A stretch of DNA of 11,053 bases from UBA525 sp964589765 (GTDB lineage: Archaea > Nanobdellota > Nanobdellia > Woesearchaeales > UBA525): contig CAZPUM010000036.1 of assembly GCA_964589765.1 (NCBI GenBank), positions 1-11,053 of the forward strand, in the 5' to 3' direction. The notes below the pieces were generated by a model. It did no database searches and was not told the DNA's origin. It saw only the letters and a program-made list of their open reading frames with translations. The translations under genes and the position numbers were made by a program. Positions 1-6,738 of this stretch are shown here, one piece after another; position 1 is the first letter of the stretch; every line of letters starts with the position of its first letter.

Positions 1-529
1 TTAGTGCCTGGTTCAGGCGTAATGCCAACCCCTTAAGTTTTGTTGAGTCTTCTATGATTTCCATTCCATCATATGTTGCGGGGCAGTTAAGCAGTCCTTC
101 TAGTGGTCTCACATTCAGCAGGTAATTTTCGTGGCATCCTCTTGTTAATTGTGTCTCGCCATCCTGCCCCATATTGAAAACTCTAACCCTTCCTTTTCGT
201 AAGTTCTCATCTATATACCACGAATCAAAGCTGTCTACGAAATCTCTTACGAAATGTAGGTTTGCCTCTTCAATTGCAAGAACCTCTCTTGCTGAAGATG
301 CTTCTGCCGTTGCTATTTCAAGGTATGTTTGGTCTTTGTACATTTTTGAGCCGTTCGGAAGCCAAATAACTGGTGCTCGATTAATGCTCCCTGCCTCATT
401 AAGGCCTATTTTTTCAAGAATTTGAGTTGCAATAGAATGGTCTGATAACAGTTTTCCGTGAGTTAAAACTGGTGTTTCTATTTCGTTCTCTATGCCATAA
501 ATTCGCTTTGTTAAAAGTGTTCGGTTCAT
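1..529 (-). CDS. Second PafA-type Pup ligase homologue (partial, C-terminus outside window)
   Basis: I translated this by hand on the minus strand; ATG at 529, open for 176 codons to the window edge. It belongs to the PafA/Dop glutamine-synthetase-like family, whose members ligate Pup to lysines (PafA) or remove and deamidate it (Dop). Visible motifs: GIENE (Glu14, Glu16) near the N-terminus, matching the GIETE metal/ATP motif; NGSKMYKD (Asp66 at the position of the family's proposed catalytic aspartate); the following LEIATAE segment; and TRGCHENY (133-135 = HEN). Only about 45 residues separate GIENE from the Asp motif, so the long Dop-loop insertion is absent and the architecture is PafA-like. 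The start lies 2 nt after the stop of the upstream PafA homologue, so the two are almost certainly co-transcribed. It is clearly diverged from its neighbour, not a recent copy. Whether it is a second ligase, a regulator or an enzyme of different specificity cannot be decided from the N-terminal third. Confidence 0.85.
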   Translation of the reverse strand, partial: MNRTLLTKRIYGIENEIETPVLTHGKLLSDHSIATQILEKIGLNEAGSINRAPVIWLPNGSKMYKDQTYLEIATAEASSAREVLAIEEANLHFVRDFVDSFDSWYIDENLRKGRVRVFNMGQDGETQLTRGCHENYLLNVRPLEGLLNCPATYDGMEIIEDSTKLKGLALRLNQAL

Positions 530-531
530 TG

Positions 532-1998
532 TTATTCGCCTGTATAAATTTTACTGCTATTTCTGGGGTCGGGCAAAAAGATTTCAAAGGAGTTGGCAGG
601 ATAATTATCTGTACAGTCCGCTTTTCTTTCGCCAACCACAATTTTTTCCCAACTGGATAATGTGTTTCTATCTAGAGACCTGAAGTGGTATAGTAACCTT
701 TTTCTTTCTCTTGCCCGAGTGTTTGGTGTGCTGGAAACCAACCCATAAAACTTTTGGACTTCGTCTGTGCTAACAACAAATCTGTGGTTTTTTCTCTTGG
801 CCCATTTTACAAAGAGATTATTCTTGCCAAGTTGGTGGTATTTCATGTGGGCACCGATTGCAGCGTCAGATTCAAGCTTGAATCCTTTCTCAAAAACACT
901 CTTTTGAAGAAGTGCGTATTTCAGGGCGTGGTCGCAAGTGTCTGTCAGTTCAATTGCGTCGTTGTGTATCAGTTTAGAAACCATATTTGTGAACTCATCA
1001 AGTACCTCCCAGTAGAGAGGGTTTGGGTGTTCTGCCATTAGTCTGTGCATCGCTCCGCAATATTGGTAAAGTATCTCTGGTGCTGTTAATGTGTTACCCT
1101 CTTTGGTTTTTAGTTTGTATTTTCTGCCTGTCAAATCTCTTGTGAGAAAATGAATGTCCCAAACAGGTTGTTCCAAAGTTATGTTGGGTGTGTATCCATT
1201 TTCAATAAGAGATAGAACCATGCTTGTTGTGCCTGTTTTAAGCCATCGGGCATACTGTGACATGTTTGCGTCTCCTGAAATGATATGAAACCTTAAGAAA
1301 TCCTCTAATGCTGAAAGAGGTTCATCTCTTAAATTTACAATTGGTCTTAATCCATTTCCGGTGGATTGGTGATTGAAATCAGTTCGCATAAAACAAGCTC
1401 TTTGTGACAAGGTGTATGTTGCGGAATTAGGCCTGTCCCTTAGTAAGCCTCCATTTCCTGTAAAAAGTTGTCTTACTACAAGGAATGGTAATATTTTTGT
1501 TCCTATGTATCTCAAAATCTCCATGTTGTTTTCTGGAAAAAGTCTTTCTCTGTTCATCTGTTGAAGAACCTGTCTTTTGAAAATCTGGTAGTTTTCATGG
1601 GTTCCTCTTGTGTTGTATGTTAACCAATCTTGATTAACATTATAAGCCCTAATTTTACCCCATGGAAATAATGCGGGGGTGTCTGTTTCTTTTAGAGGTA
1701 CAACATCTTCTTCGTCCCCCATGACTCCTGTGTAGATTAAGTTTGCTTCGCTAACTGCGATTAAATCTCTCAGTTCAACACACTCTGAAGTTGCAGCTTC
1801 TAAGAAATTACCCATGTCAACGTAAAACCTGGAGCCATTTGGCATCCAAACGCTCATTGAATTTCTTATTGTTGGAGCCACTCTTTTTAGTAAGGCACAG
1901 GCAAGATCTGTATCTGTTGGGGGGTTGTCTACATCAATATAACCGGGTTCAAACTGAAGCGCGAGTTCGTGCTCCAACCCCATTGCCCTGTTGTCCAT
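532..1998 (-). CDS. pafA: PafA-type Pup-protein ligase
   Basis: This 488-residue protein is recognisable as PafA, the enzyme that phosphorylates the C-terminal Glu of deamidated Pup and forms an isopeptide bond to a substrate lysine. Motifs in order: GLEHE (Glu9, Glu11); NGSRFYVD with Asp61 at the catalytic-base position; LEAATSEC (67-73); GTHENY (HEN 134-136); LPFLVVRQL (170-178); TLSQRA (196-201); RPIVNLRDEP (218-227); HIISGDANMS (238-247) and LKTGT. The C-terminal domain keeps the NTRAR segment. There is no Dop-loop between GLEHE and the Asp motif. Length is close to actinobacterial PafA (about 450). The ATG at 1998 is preceded by a TAATAAA element centred 27 nt upstream and no ribosome-binding site, suggesting a leaderless mRNA. 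An in-frame ATG at 1983 is too late, since Glu9 would be at risk of sitting on the extreme N-terminus. It is divergent from the proteasomal ATPase operon and followed by another family member. Confidence 0.92.
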   Translation of the reverse strand: MDNRAMGLEHELALQFEPGYIDVDNPPTDTDLACALLKRVAPTIRNSMSVWMPNGSRFYVDMGNFLEAATSECVELRDLIAVSEANLIYTGVMGDEEDVVPLKETDTPALFPWGKIRAYNVNQDWLTYNTRGTHENYQIFKRQVLQQMNRERLFPENNMEILRYIGTKILPFLVVRQLFTGNGGLLRDRPNSATYTLSQRACFMRTDFNHQSTGNGLRPIVNLRDEPLSALEDFLRFHIISGDANMSQYARWLKTGTTSMVLSLIENGYTPNITLEQPVWDIHFLTRDLTGRKYKLKTKEGNTLTAPEILYQYCGAMHRLMAEHPNPLYWEVLDEFTNMVSKLIHNDAIELTDTCDHALKYALLQKSVFEKGFKLESDAAIGAHMKYHQLGKNNLFVKWAKRKNHRFVVSTDEVQKFYGLVSSTPNTRARERKRLLYHFRSLDRNTLSSWEKIVVGERKADCTDNYPANSFEIFLPDPRNSSKIYTGE

Positions 1999-2114
1999 GG
2001 ATGGAAATCCTACTGTTATCCTTTATTAGTTATGACAGGTTCTTGTAAAAAATAGAAGATTGTTCCTGATAATATGAGTTGTTTTTTTATATGCTCTATC
2101 GACTACAAACTCGT
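1999..2114. promoter_or_regulatory. Divergent promoter region between the ligase and proteasome operons
   Basis: This is the only intergenic stretch inside the pupylation locus. On the plus strand, TTTTATAT at 2085-2092 is centred 26-27 nt before the ATG at 2115. On the minus strand, TAATAAA (plus 2022-2028) is centred 27 nt before the ATG at 1998. Both match the archaeal TATA-to-start distance, so both transcripts are predicted to begin at or next to the start codon. The roughly 55 bp between the two TATA elements is where a shared regulator could bind; I see no obvious operator palindrome. Confidence 0.7.
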
Positions 2115-4055
2115 ATGAGTGGTGACAGTAGCGATTTTAATTTTGGTGGAGAGCAAGAGCTTTTCGGGTTGGAAACCAGTGAAGAACAGAGTCTCGAAAA
2201 GCGTTTATTACAATCCGAGGCGGAACTTGAGGCCAGTAAAGAGCACGTAAGACGGCTTGCTAATCAACTGGCCAAAAGAAAAGAGACTCAAAAGGAACTC
2301 AATGCTTTGCTTTCGAAGTTGAAGGAGGTTCCAATAGAGCCTGCGGTCTACGTGGGGTTCGGAATGAGTGTGGCAATTCCTTTTGAGGATGAGAACGGAG
2401 ACAAGGATTACCAGTATCAGGATATGCACGAAGTTGTTATGCTGAACGGGCAAACATTACATGTTCCCCTGCGTGATGATATTGATATTGACCTCCTTGA
2501 GGGGCCTGTAAAACAGGTAGGTTTACAGCAGGGAACAGTTACAACAGTAGGAATCCCTTACTCCTTTGGGGAGGTCCACCCCGTTTCAAGAGTTCTTGAA
2601 GATGGAGGTCTGTTAATTAAACATAACGGGATGGATCAGACCTCTCTTGTCCAGAGAGTTGGACTTTTGTCAAACTCAAAAATCAAGGAAGGGGACCATG
2701 TTGCAGTTCTCCCAGGAGGAATGTTTGCATACTCTATAGCGGTAAGAGCTGACAACTCTGTTCACAGATACATAGAACCTTTGGACAAAACCTTTGATGA
2801 CATAGGAGGACTTGAAAAGCAGAAAGCGGATATTATGGAAGCGATTGATGAGTACTTCCACAGTCTTGAGGACCTTCAGGCACACGACGCCAGGCTTGCT
2901 AGAGGAATGTTGTTACACGGTCCTCCTGGAACAGGAAAAACTGCGATGGCCAAGGCCACAACAGGATACTTCAGGAACAAGATGGATGAGCACTTCAACA
3001 GAACGCTGTACATTCTGGATGTTCTTGATGGTTTGCGTTCTAAAGATAAAGATGCTAAAAGAGCAGCGGAAGCTATTTTCAAAGAAGAATTCAAGAGAGA
3101 TGTTCCTGATGATTTAGAGTCAGGGCTTGAGAATTGGTTAAATGTTTACGGTTTCAATCCGAAAAAAACAAAAAAAGAAAGAACCAGATTAAAGAGAATT
3201 TTGTCTGAACAAACGAGAGATATATTTCTTCACATTAATGGTTCAGACCTTCTTGACATGTGGTTGGGAAGTCAGGAAAAACGTTTGGAAAACCTATTTG
3301 ATGATGCAAAACGTCAGGCTGATGAGTACGGGTTTGCAGTTGTTTTCATAGACGAGTGTGAAGGGGTTCTTGGGAAGAGAAGTGGAGGCGCAGGTCAATC
3401 TACTGGCCGGGACTATATGGACAACCTCGTTGCAAAATGGAACGGCATTATGGATGGAATGGAAGACAGGGGTAATATTTTCGTAATTTTAGGAACGAAC
3501 CTGATTGAGAGTGTTGACCCTGCGGCCATCAGACCTGGTAGGGTGGACCTAAGGGTTCATGTTGAAACGCCTGACAAGAGTGCAGCAGAAAAAATTCTGA
3601 ATATATACTTCAAAGAAAAGTTCAGTTATGAAGAAGGTATTATTTCAGAAGACTTTGTTGAAAGTGCGGTATCAAAGATATATGATACTCAGGAAGAGCT
3701 CAATAAAATGGGCACTGTAAGGTTGAGTGACAGAAGCGACCATACATTCTATTTCAAGGACATGATGAGTGGGGCAGTTCTCGAGAATATATCTGAGAGA
3801 ACAAAAAAACTTGCCAGGAGAAGAAGAAGAAAACAAGGGGGGCCTCTGGAATTAAGAACTGCTGACTTGATTGAAGCAATTGAACTTGAGAGGGAAGAAA
3901 ACAGACACAGTCAGAATGTTGGAACAATAAGAAAACTTGGAAGATTCAACGACCGAGAAGTTATTGCTTTTGAACCTTATCTTTCAACAAAGACTGCAAC
4001 CCAAACAGGAACATACACGCAATCAAGCAGGTTCTTTGACCCTGAGGGAAGATAG
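2115..4055 (+). CDS. mpa: Mpa/ARC-type proteasomal AAA+ ATPase
   Basis: This is the hexameric ring ATPase that captures Pup-tagged proteins and threads them into the 20S proteasome. With the ATG at 2115 it is 646 residues: a coiled coil at about 24-70 (the Pup-binding part in Mpa), an OB-fold region at about 75-215, and an AAA+ module with DIGGLEKQ near 228, Walker A GPPGTGKT (269-276), Walker B VVFIDE (Asp413, Glu414) and AAIRPGR arginine fingers (473, 476). The C-terminal YFKDMMSGAVLEN stretch matches Mpa's YFKDFNSGA region. Upstream in-frame TTG (2079) and ATG (2091) starts exist, but they fall in the TATA element at 2085-2092, so I chose 2115 as a leaderless start. Two oddities: about 65 extra residues follow Walker A compared with M. 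tuberculosis Mpa, and the protein ends in FFDPEGR instead of the GQYL/HbYX tail that docks into the alpha ring. The stop overlaps the next gene's GTG by one base. Confidence 0.95.
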   Translation: MSGDSSDFNFGGEQELFGLETSEEQSLEKRLLQSEAELEASKEHVRRLANQLAKRKETQKELNALLSKLKEVPIEPAVYVGFGMSVAIPFEDENGDKDYQYQDMHEVVMLNGQTLHVPLRDDIDIDLLEGPVKQVGLQQGTVTTVGIPYSFGEVHPVSRVLEDGGLLIKHNGMDQTSLVQRVGLLSNSKIKEGDHVAVLPGGMFAYSIAVRADNSVHRYIEPLDKTFDDIGGLEKQKADIMEAIDEYFHSLEDLQAHDARLARGMLLHGPPGTGKTAMAKATTGYFRNKMDEHFNRTLYILDVLDGLRSKDKDAKRAAEAIFKEEFKRDVPDDLESGLENWLNVYGFNPKKTKKERTRLKRILSEQTRDIFLHINGSDLLDMWLGSQEKRLENLFDDAKRQADEYGFAVVFIDECEGVLGKRSGGAGQSTGRDYMDNLVAKWNGIMDGMEDRGNIFVILGTNLIESVDPAAIRPGRVDLRVHVETPDKSAAEKILNIYFKEKFSYEEGIISEDFVESAVSKIYDTQEELNKMGTVRLSDRSDHTFYFKDMMSGAVLENISERTKKLARRRRRKQGGPLELRTADLIEAIELEREENRHSQNVGTIRKLGRFNDREVIAFEPYLSTKTATQTGTYTQSSRFFDPEGR

Positions 4056-5683
4056 TGTCAAGAATTTACGGGGCGGACATAGAGTACGGCGCACAAGTCT
4101 TATCAAAGGACCTCCCCGTTGGAGAACCTTCAAAAGATTTAGGGGGCACCATTGTGATGTGTTACCCTTTCAAAGCTGGTCCTGTTGGTTCAATACACGA
4201 TTATGTTGAGGGAAATTTTAATTTTGATTGGCAGGGAACCAAAACTGAGTTCGACCAGGAGCTTGAGAATGTTAAGCCATTAGAACATGGCGGGGGCTGG
4301 TCAGATGTGCCTATTGTTGCTGATGTTGAAAATATTCCCTCTTACAATTTAGGTTCAACAATTGACAAGTTATTAAGAGAGATAAGGAAAGGTTTGGCAG
4401 CAAGAGGGAGAACAAATTCAAGATTTCTTGTTACAGGCGCCAGGTTCTATGAAGACCATTTTTATCCGGAGTGTTGTATTCCTGAAGTGACTTCAGCAAG
4501 AGATGCTGTCAGGTATATCAAAGCGGGTGAGCTCCATGTAAACCTGGCAGCAAGAGTTCTTGAAGATTCAATAAGAAGGTCTAACCTTTATGATTTTGAT
4601 TTGACAGATGCGAAGGTTAAAGTGTACTCTGCAAACCACGACTTTGCAGGCCACTCTTTTGGGAGCCATGAGAACTACCTGGTTCGCAGGGATAAGATAG
4701 ATACTAATGATTTAATCAAACTGTTCCTGCCTTTCTTTGCTTCCAGAATAATGTTTACAGGAATAGGTACTTTGGGTCCTGACCCAGTTCAAAACAATTT
4801 TTCAATAAGCCAAAGAGCTCTGTTTACTGAAACTGAAGTTGGACTTCAGACAACTCACAACAGACCGATTTTCAATCTTAGAGATGAGCCCCACGCTCAC
4901 AATAATATATTGCGAATGCATGTGATATCGGGGGATTCGAGCAGAGGGGAGGTGCCTCTGTATCTAAAATATGGGACTGTTGGGCTTCTGATTCGAATGC
5001 TCGAAGAAGGGTATGTCAATCCCGATAGTTATCTTCTGAAAAACCCTGTTATGGCCATGAGATTCTGGTCACAAGACCCAAATTCTGTCGCCGAACTATC
5101 GTATGATAACAAAACTGTCAAGGCAGCCGAGCATCTTGAAATGTATCTTGAAGACATGGTTAAGTTCGGTAAGTTTGCGGGTCTAAATGATGAAGAACAG
5201 GATATTGTTAACAGGTTTGGAAACGTTGTTGATGATTTACTTCATAACCCTTTGAGACTTGTAGGTGTTCTTGATTGGCCTACCCACCTAAGATTGTTAG
5301 AACAGTCAGTTGAGAAAGGAAAGGTGGGTTGGAACGAACAAAAAATGAAAGAGATTTCAATGAGCTACTTCGATATTGACCCTTCCAAAAGCCTTTATCA
5401 TAGAATTGTAAGAAAGGGCAAAATGGAAAGGATTGTGACGGATAGAGAGATCTTAGACGCTTTCAGTGACCCTCCTGAAGATACCCGTGCGTATGTACGA
5501 GGAAAAGTGATTGAGAGTTGGCCTCATGAAATTATGAGGATTAACTGGGAAAGTATAAGACATGATGGCAAGACCCTTTTGTTTTTAAATCCCTGGTCAG
5601 GATGCAAGAATGATGTCGATTCTGCGCTGGAAAGTTCAGATACTGTCAAAGAGTTTATCAAAGAAATGTATATGCTGAGGTGA
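4055..5683 (+). CDS. dop: Dop-type Pup deamidase/depupylase
   Basis: This 542-residue protein is the Dop branch of the PafA/Dop family: it deamidates the Pup C-terminal Gln to Glu and removes Pup from substrates. Dop-specific features are a long insertion (about residues 15-125, containing an acidic DWQGTKTEFDQELEN segment) before the TGARFYED motif (Asp134), and the string ETEVGLQTT, which nearly matches mycobacterial EVEVGLETT. Further motifs are GSHENY (HEN 205-207), FNLRDEPHA, HVISGD, LDWPTHLRLLEQ and the C-terminal RKGKMERIVTDREIL and DTRAYVRG. The first motif reads GADIEYG where Dop has GTEVEYG, so the conserved first Glu (residue 8) is Asp. The insertion is about 40 residues longer than in M. 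tuberculosis Dop. GTG is the start: it is fused to the ATPase stop (TAGTG) with GAGGGA 5 nt upstream. The gene lies between the ATPase and Pup, the usual order in pupylation loci. Confidence 0.95.
   Translation: MSRIYGADIEYGAQVLSKDLPVGEPSKDLGGTIVMCYPFKAGPVGSIHDYVEGNFNFDWQGTKTEFDQELENVKPLEHGGGWSDVPIVADVENIPSYNLGSTIDKLLREIRKGLAARGRTNSRFLVTGARFYEDHFYPECCIPEVTSARDAVRYIKAGELHVNLAARVLEDSIRRSNLYDFDLTDAKVKVYSANHDFAGHSFGSHENYLVRRDKIDTNDLIKLFLPFFASRIMFTGIGTLGPDPVQNNFSISQRALFTETEVGLQTTHNRPIFNLRDEPHAHNNILRMHVISGDSSRGEVPLYLKYGTVGLLIRMLEEGYVNPDSYLLKNPVMAMRFWSQDPNSVAELSYDNKTVKAAEHLEMYLEDMVKFGKFAGLNDEEQDIVNRFGNVVDDLLHNPLRLVGVLDWPTHLRLLEQSVEKGKVGWNEQKMKEISMSYFDIDPSKSLYHRIVRKGKMERIVTDREILDAFSDPPEDTRAYVRGKVIESWPHEIMRINWESIRHDGKTLLFLNPWSGCKNDVDSALESSDTVKEFIKEMYMLR
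5677..5683 (+). promoter_or_regulatory. Ribosome-binding site of the Pup gene
   Basis: GAGGTGA lies 3 nt before the ATG at 5687 and overlaps the last codons and stop of dop. It pairs with the anti-Shine-Dalgarno UCACCUC, in the GGTGA form common in archaea. It supports the Pup start and translational coupling with dop. Confidence 0.75.
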
Positions 5684-5686
5684 ATT

Positions 5687-5950
5687 ATGTACAAAAAACA
5701 CAACCATTACCAACCGCCTTACTCTGGTTCAACAGTCGGAATAGGAATTTATTCTGATAATGCAGGTCAGAAACAAAGGCCCCCGCAACAGAAAAAGCCC
5801 GAGGCAAGTAAGCCACAAGAACCGGCTAAGAAAGATGAAGACCTGGAAGAAAAACTGGATGTCCTTGATGAAGAGGATGAAGATTTGATTTCAGAGATTT
5901 TAGGAGACCAGGCGGCAAGGAATTTCAGACTACAAACAGACGGACAATAG
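5687..5950 (+). CDS. pup: Pup-like prokaryotic ubiquitin-like protein
   Basis: This 87-residue protein looks like Pup, the disordered tag covalently attached to proteins destined for the proteasome. The C-terminal half has the right layout: a charged helical region rich in Asp, Glu and Leu (about residues 50-72, DLEEKLDVLDEEDEDLISEI), which in Pup binds the ATPase coiled coil, then ARNFRLQTDGQ, which lines up with mycobacterial EDFVRAYVQKGGQ. It ends in Gly-Gln, so Dop would have to deamidate it before ligation. Differences: the antepenultimate residue is Asp, not Gly, and the N-terminus carries an extra 20-25 residues with Tyr, Gly, Pro, Lys and Gln in place of the usual short Gly/Asp-rich start. 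No hydrophobic core or globular fold is apparent. It sits 3 nt after dop and 8 nt before prcB. Identification rests on C-terminus, composition and context; overall sequence similarity is low, as is normal for Pup. Confidence 0.87.
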   Translation: MYKKHNHYQPPYSGSTVGIGIYSDNAGQKQRPPQQKKPEASKPQEPAKKDEDLEEKLDVLDEEDEDLISEILGDQAARNFRLQTDGQ

Positions 5951-5956
5951 GCGATA
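5951..5956 (+). promoter_or_regulatory. Weak ribosome-binding site of prcB
   Basis: GCGATA, preceded by the G of the Pup stop codon, lies 2-3 nt before the ATG at 5959. GGCGAT differs by one base from the GGTGAT consensus. The site supports the 5959 start and reinitiation after the Pup stop. Confidence 0.4.
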
Positions 5957-5958
5957 TC

Positions 5959-6738
5959 ATGACAGAGTATGAGAGTTTGATAGATAGAATTGAAACAGAA
6001 CACCCTTCATTCATAACAGCAGGTGCCACGCCTCTGCCTGGAGGTGTTTCTGAAAGCATAGGACACGGAACGACCATTGTGGCTGTAAAAAGCAAGAAAG
6101 GGGTTGTTATTGGAGGGGACACAAGAGTCTCTATGGGCATGGCAATAACAAACGAGAGAAAGAGAAAGGTCCATATTCTTGACAGGTACTCAGCAATGGG
6201 TCTCGCAGGAACAGCTGCGACATGTCTTACTTATGCAAATCTTTTCTCTGAACTATTTTTGAATCACTCAAGAACGCATCGTTCCGAACTTCACTTTGAT
6301 ACCAGGTCCCAGGTTGTTTCCAACACTCTGGTAAGAGGAATCGCCCAGATTCAGATGGGGCTTCTTTCAGTTCCTATAATGGCAGGTTACCAACACGGTG
6401 AAGGACCTAGGATAGTCAGTTACGATGTTCTTGGCGCGCCAAATCATCATAGGCATTACACTGCACTTGGTAGTGGTGGAACTAGCGCACTCTCAGTTTG
6501 TAATGCTCTTTGGAAAATATACGGTGGCAGACAAATGACTGATGACAAAGCTATTGACTTAGTGCTGGATGCTTTGGTTCATTCAACTCTTACGCAGGCA
6601 GGCAGTTCTTTCCCAAGTCTGGATAGGGATATTATTCCTTACGCTATACTTATTGATGAAGAAGGTGCTGCTTTTGTACCTCAGGATACTATTGCAAAGA
6701 AAGTCAGTACATTTAATGAAAGGTTTGGGGGTGTATGA
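5959..6738 (+). CDS. prcB: Bacterial-type 20S proteasome beta subunit
   Basis: This is the catalytic subunit of the 20S core particle, an N-terminal threonine hydrolase. The 259-residue precursor has a 37-residue propeptide ending in HG; cleavage exposes Thr38 as Thr1 of TTIVAVK. Counting from Thr1, the active-site residues fall where expected: Asp17 in GGDTR, Lys33 in KRKV, and Gly47 in LAGTAAT, with a later GSGGTSA segment in the place of the family's GSGS motif. The HG/TTIVA junction and propeptide resemble actinobacterial PrcB and not archaeal PsmB, whose propeptide is usually only a few residues. All catalytic residues are intact, so an active protease is predicted. The ATGA at 6735-6738 overlaps the prcA start by 4 nt, consistent with translational coupling and equal stoichiometry of the two subunits. 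Confidence 0.96.
   Translation: MTEYESLIDRIETEHPSFITAGATPLPGGVSESIGHGTTIVAVKSKKGVVIGGDTRVSMGMAITNERKRKVHILDRYSAMGLAGTAATCLTYANLFSELFLNHSRTHRSELHFDTRSQVVSNTLVRGIAQIQMGLLSVPIMAGYQHGEGPRIVSYDVLGAPNHHRHYTALGSGGTSALSVCNALWKIYGGRQMTDDKAIDLVLDALVHSTLTQAGSSFPSLDRDIIPYAILIDEEGAAFVPQDTIAKKVSTFNERFGGV

Noticed and set aside
414..641. Minus-strand frame spanning the junction of the two PafA homologues
   Set aside because: It overlaps two genes with strong family motifs in another frame.
2041..2079. Bacterial -35/-10 promoter (TTGTAA and TAATAT) before the ATPase
   Set aside because: The spacer is about 21 bp, too long, and no ribosome-binding site precedes the ATG; the archaeal TATA arrangement fits better.
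2079..2114. Upstream start (TTG 2079 or ATG 2091) for the proteasomal ATPase
   Set aside because: These codons coincide with the TATA element at 2085-2092, which places transcription start at the ATG at 2115.
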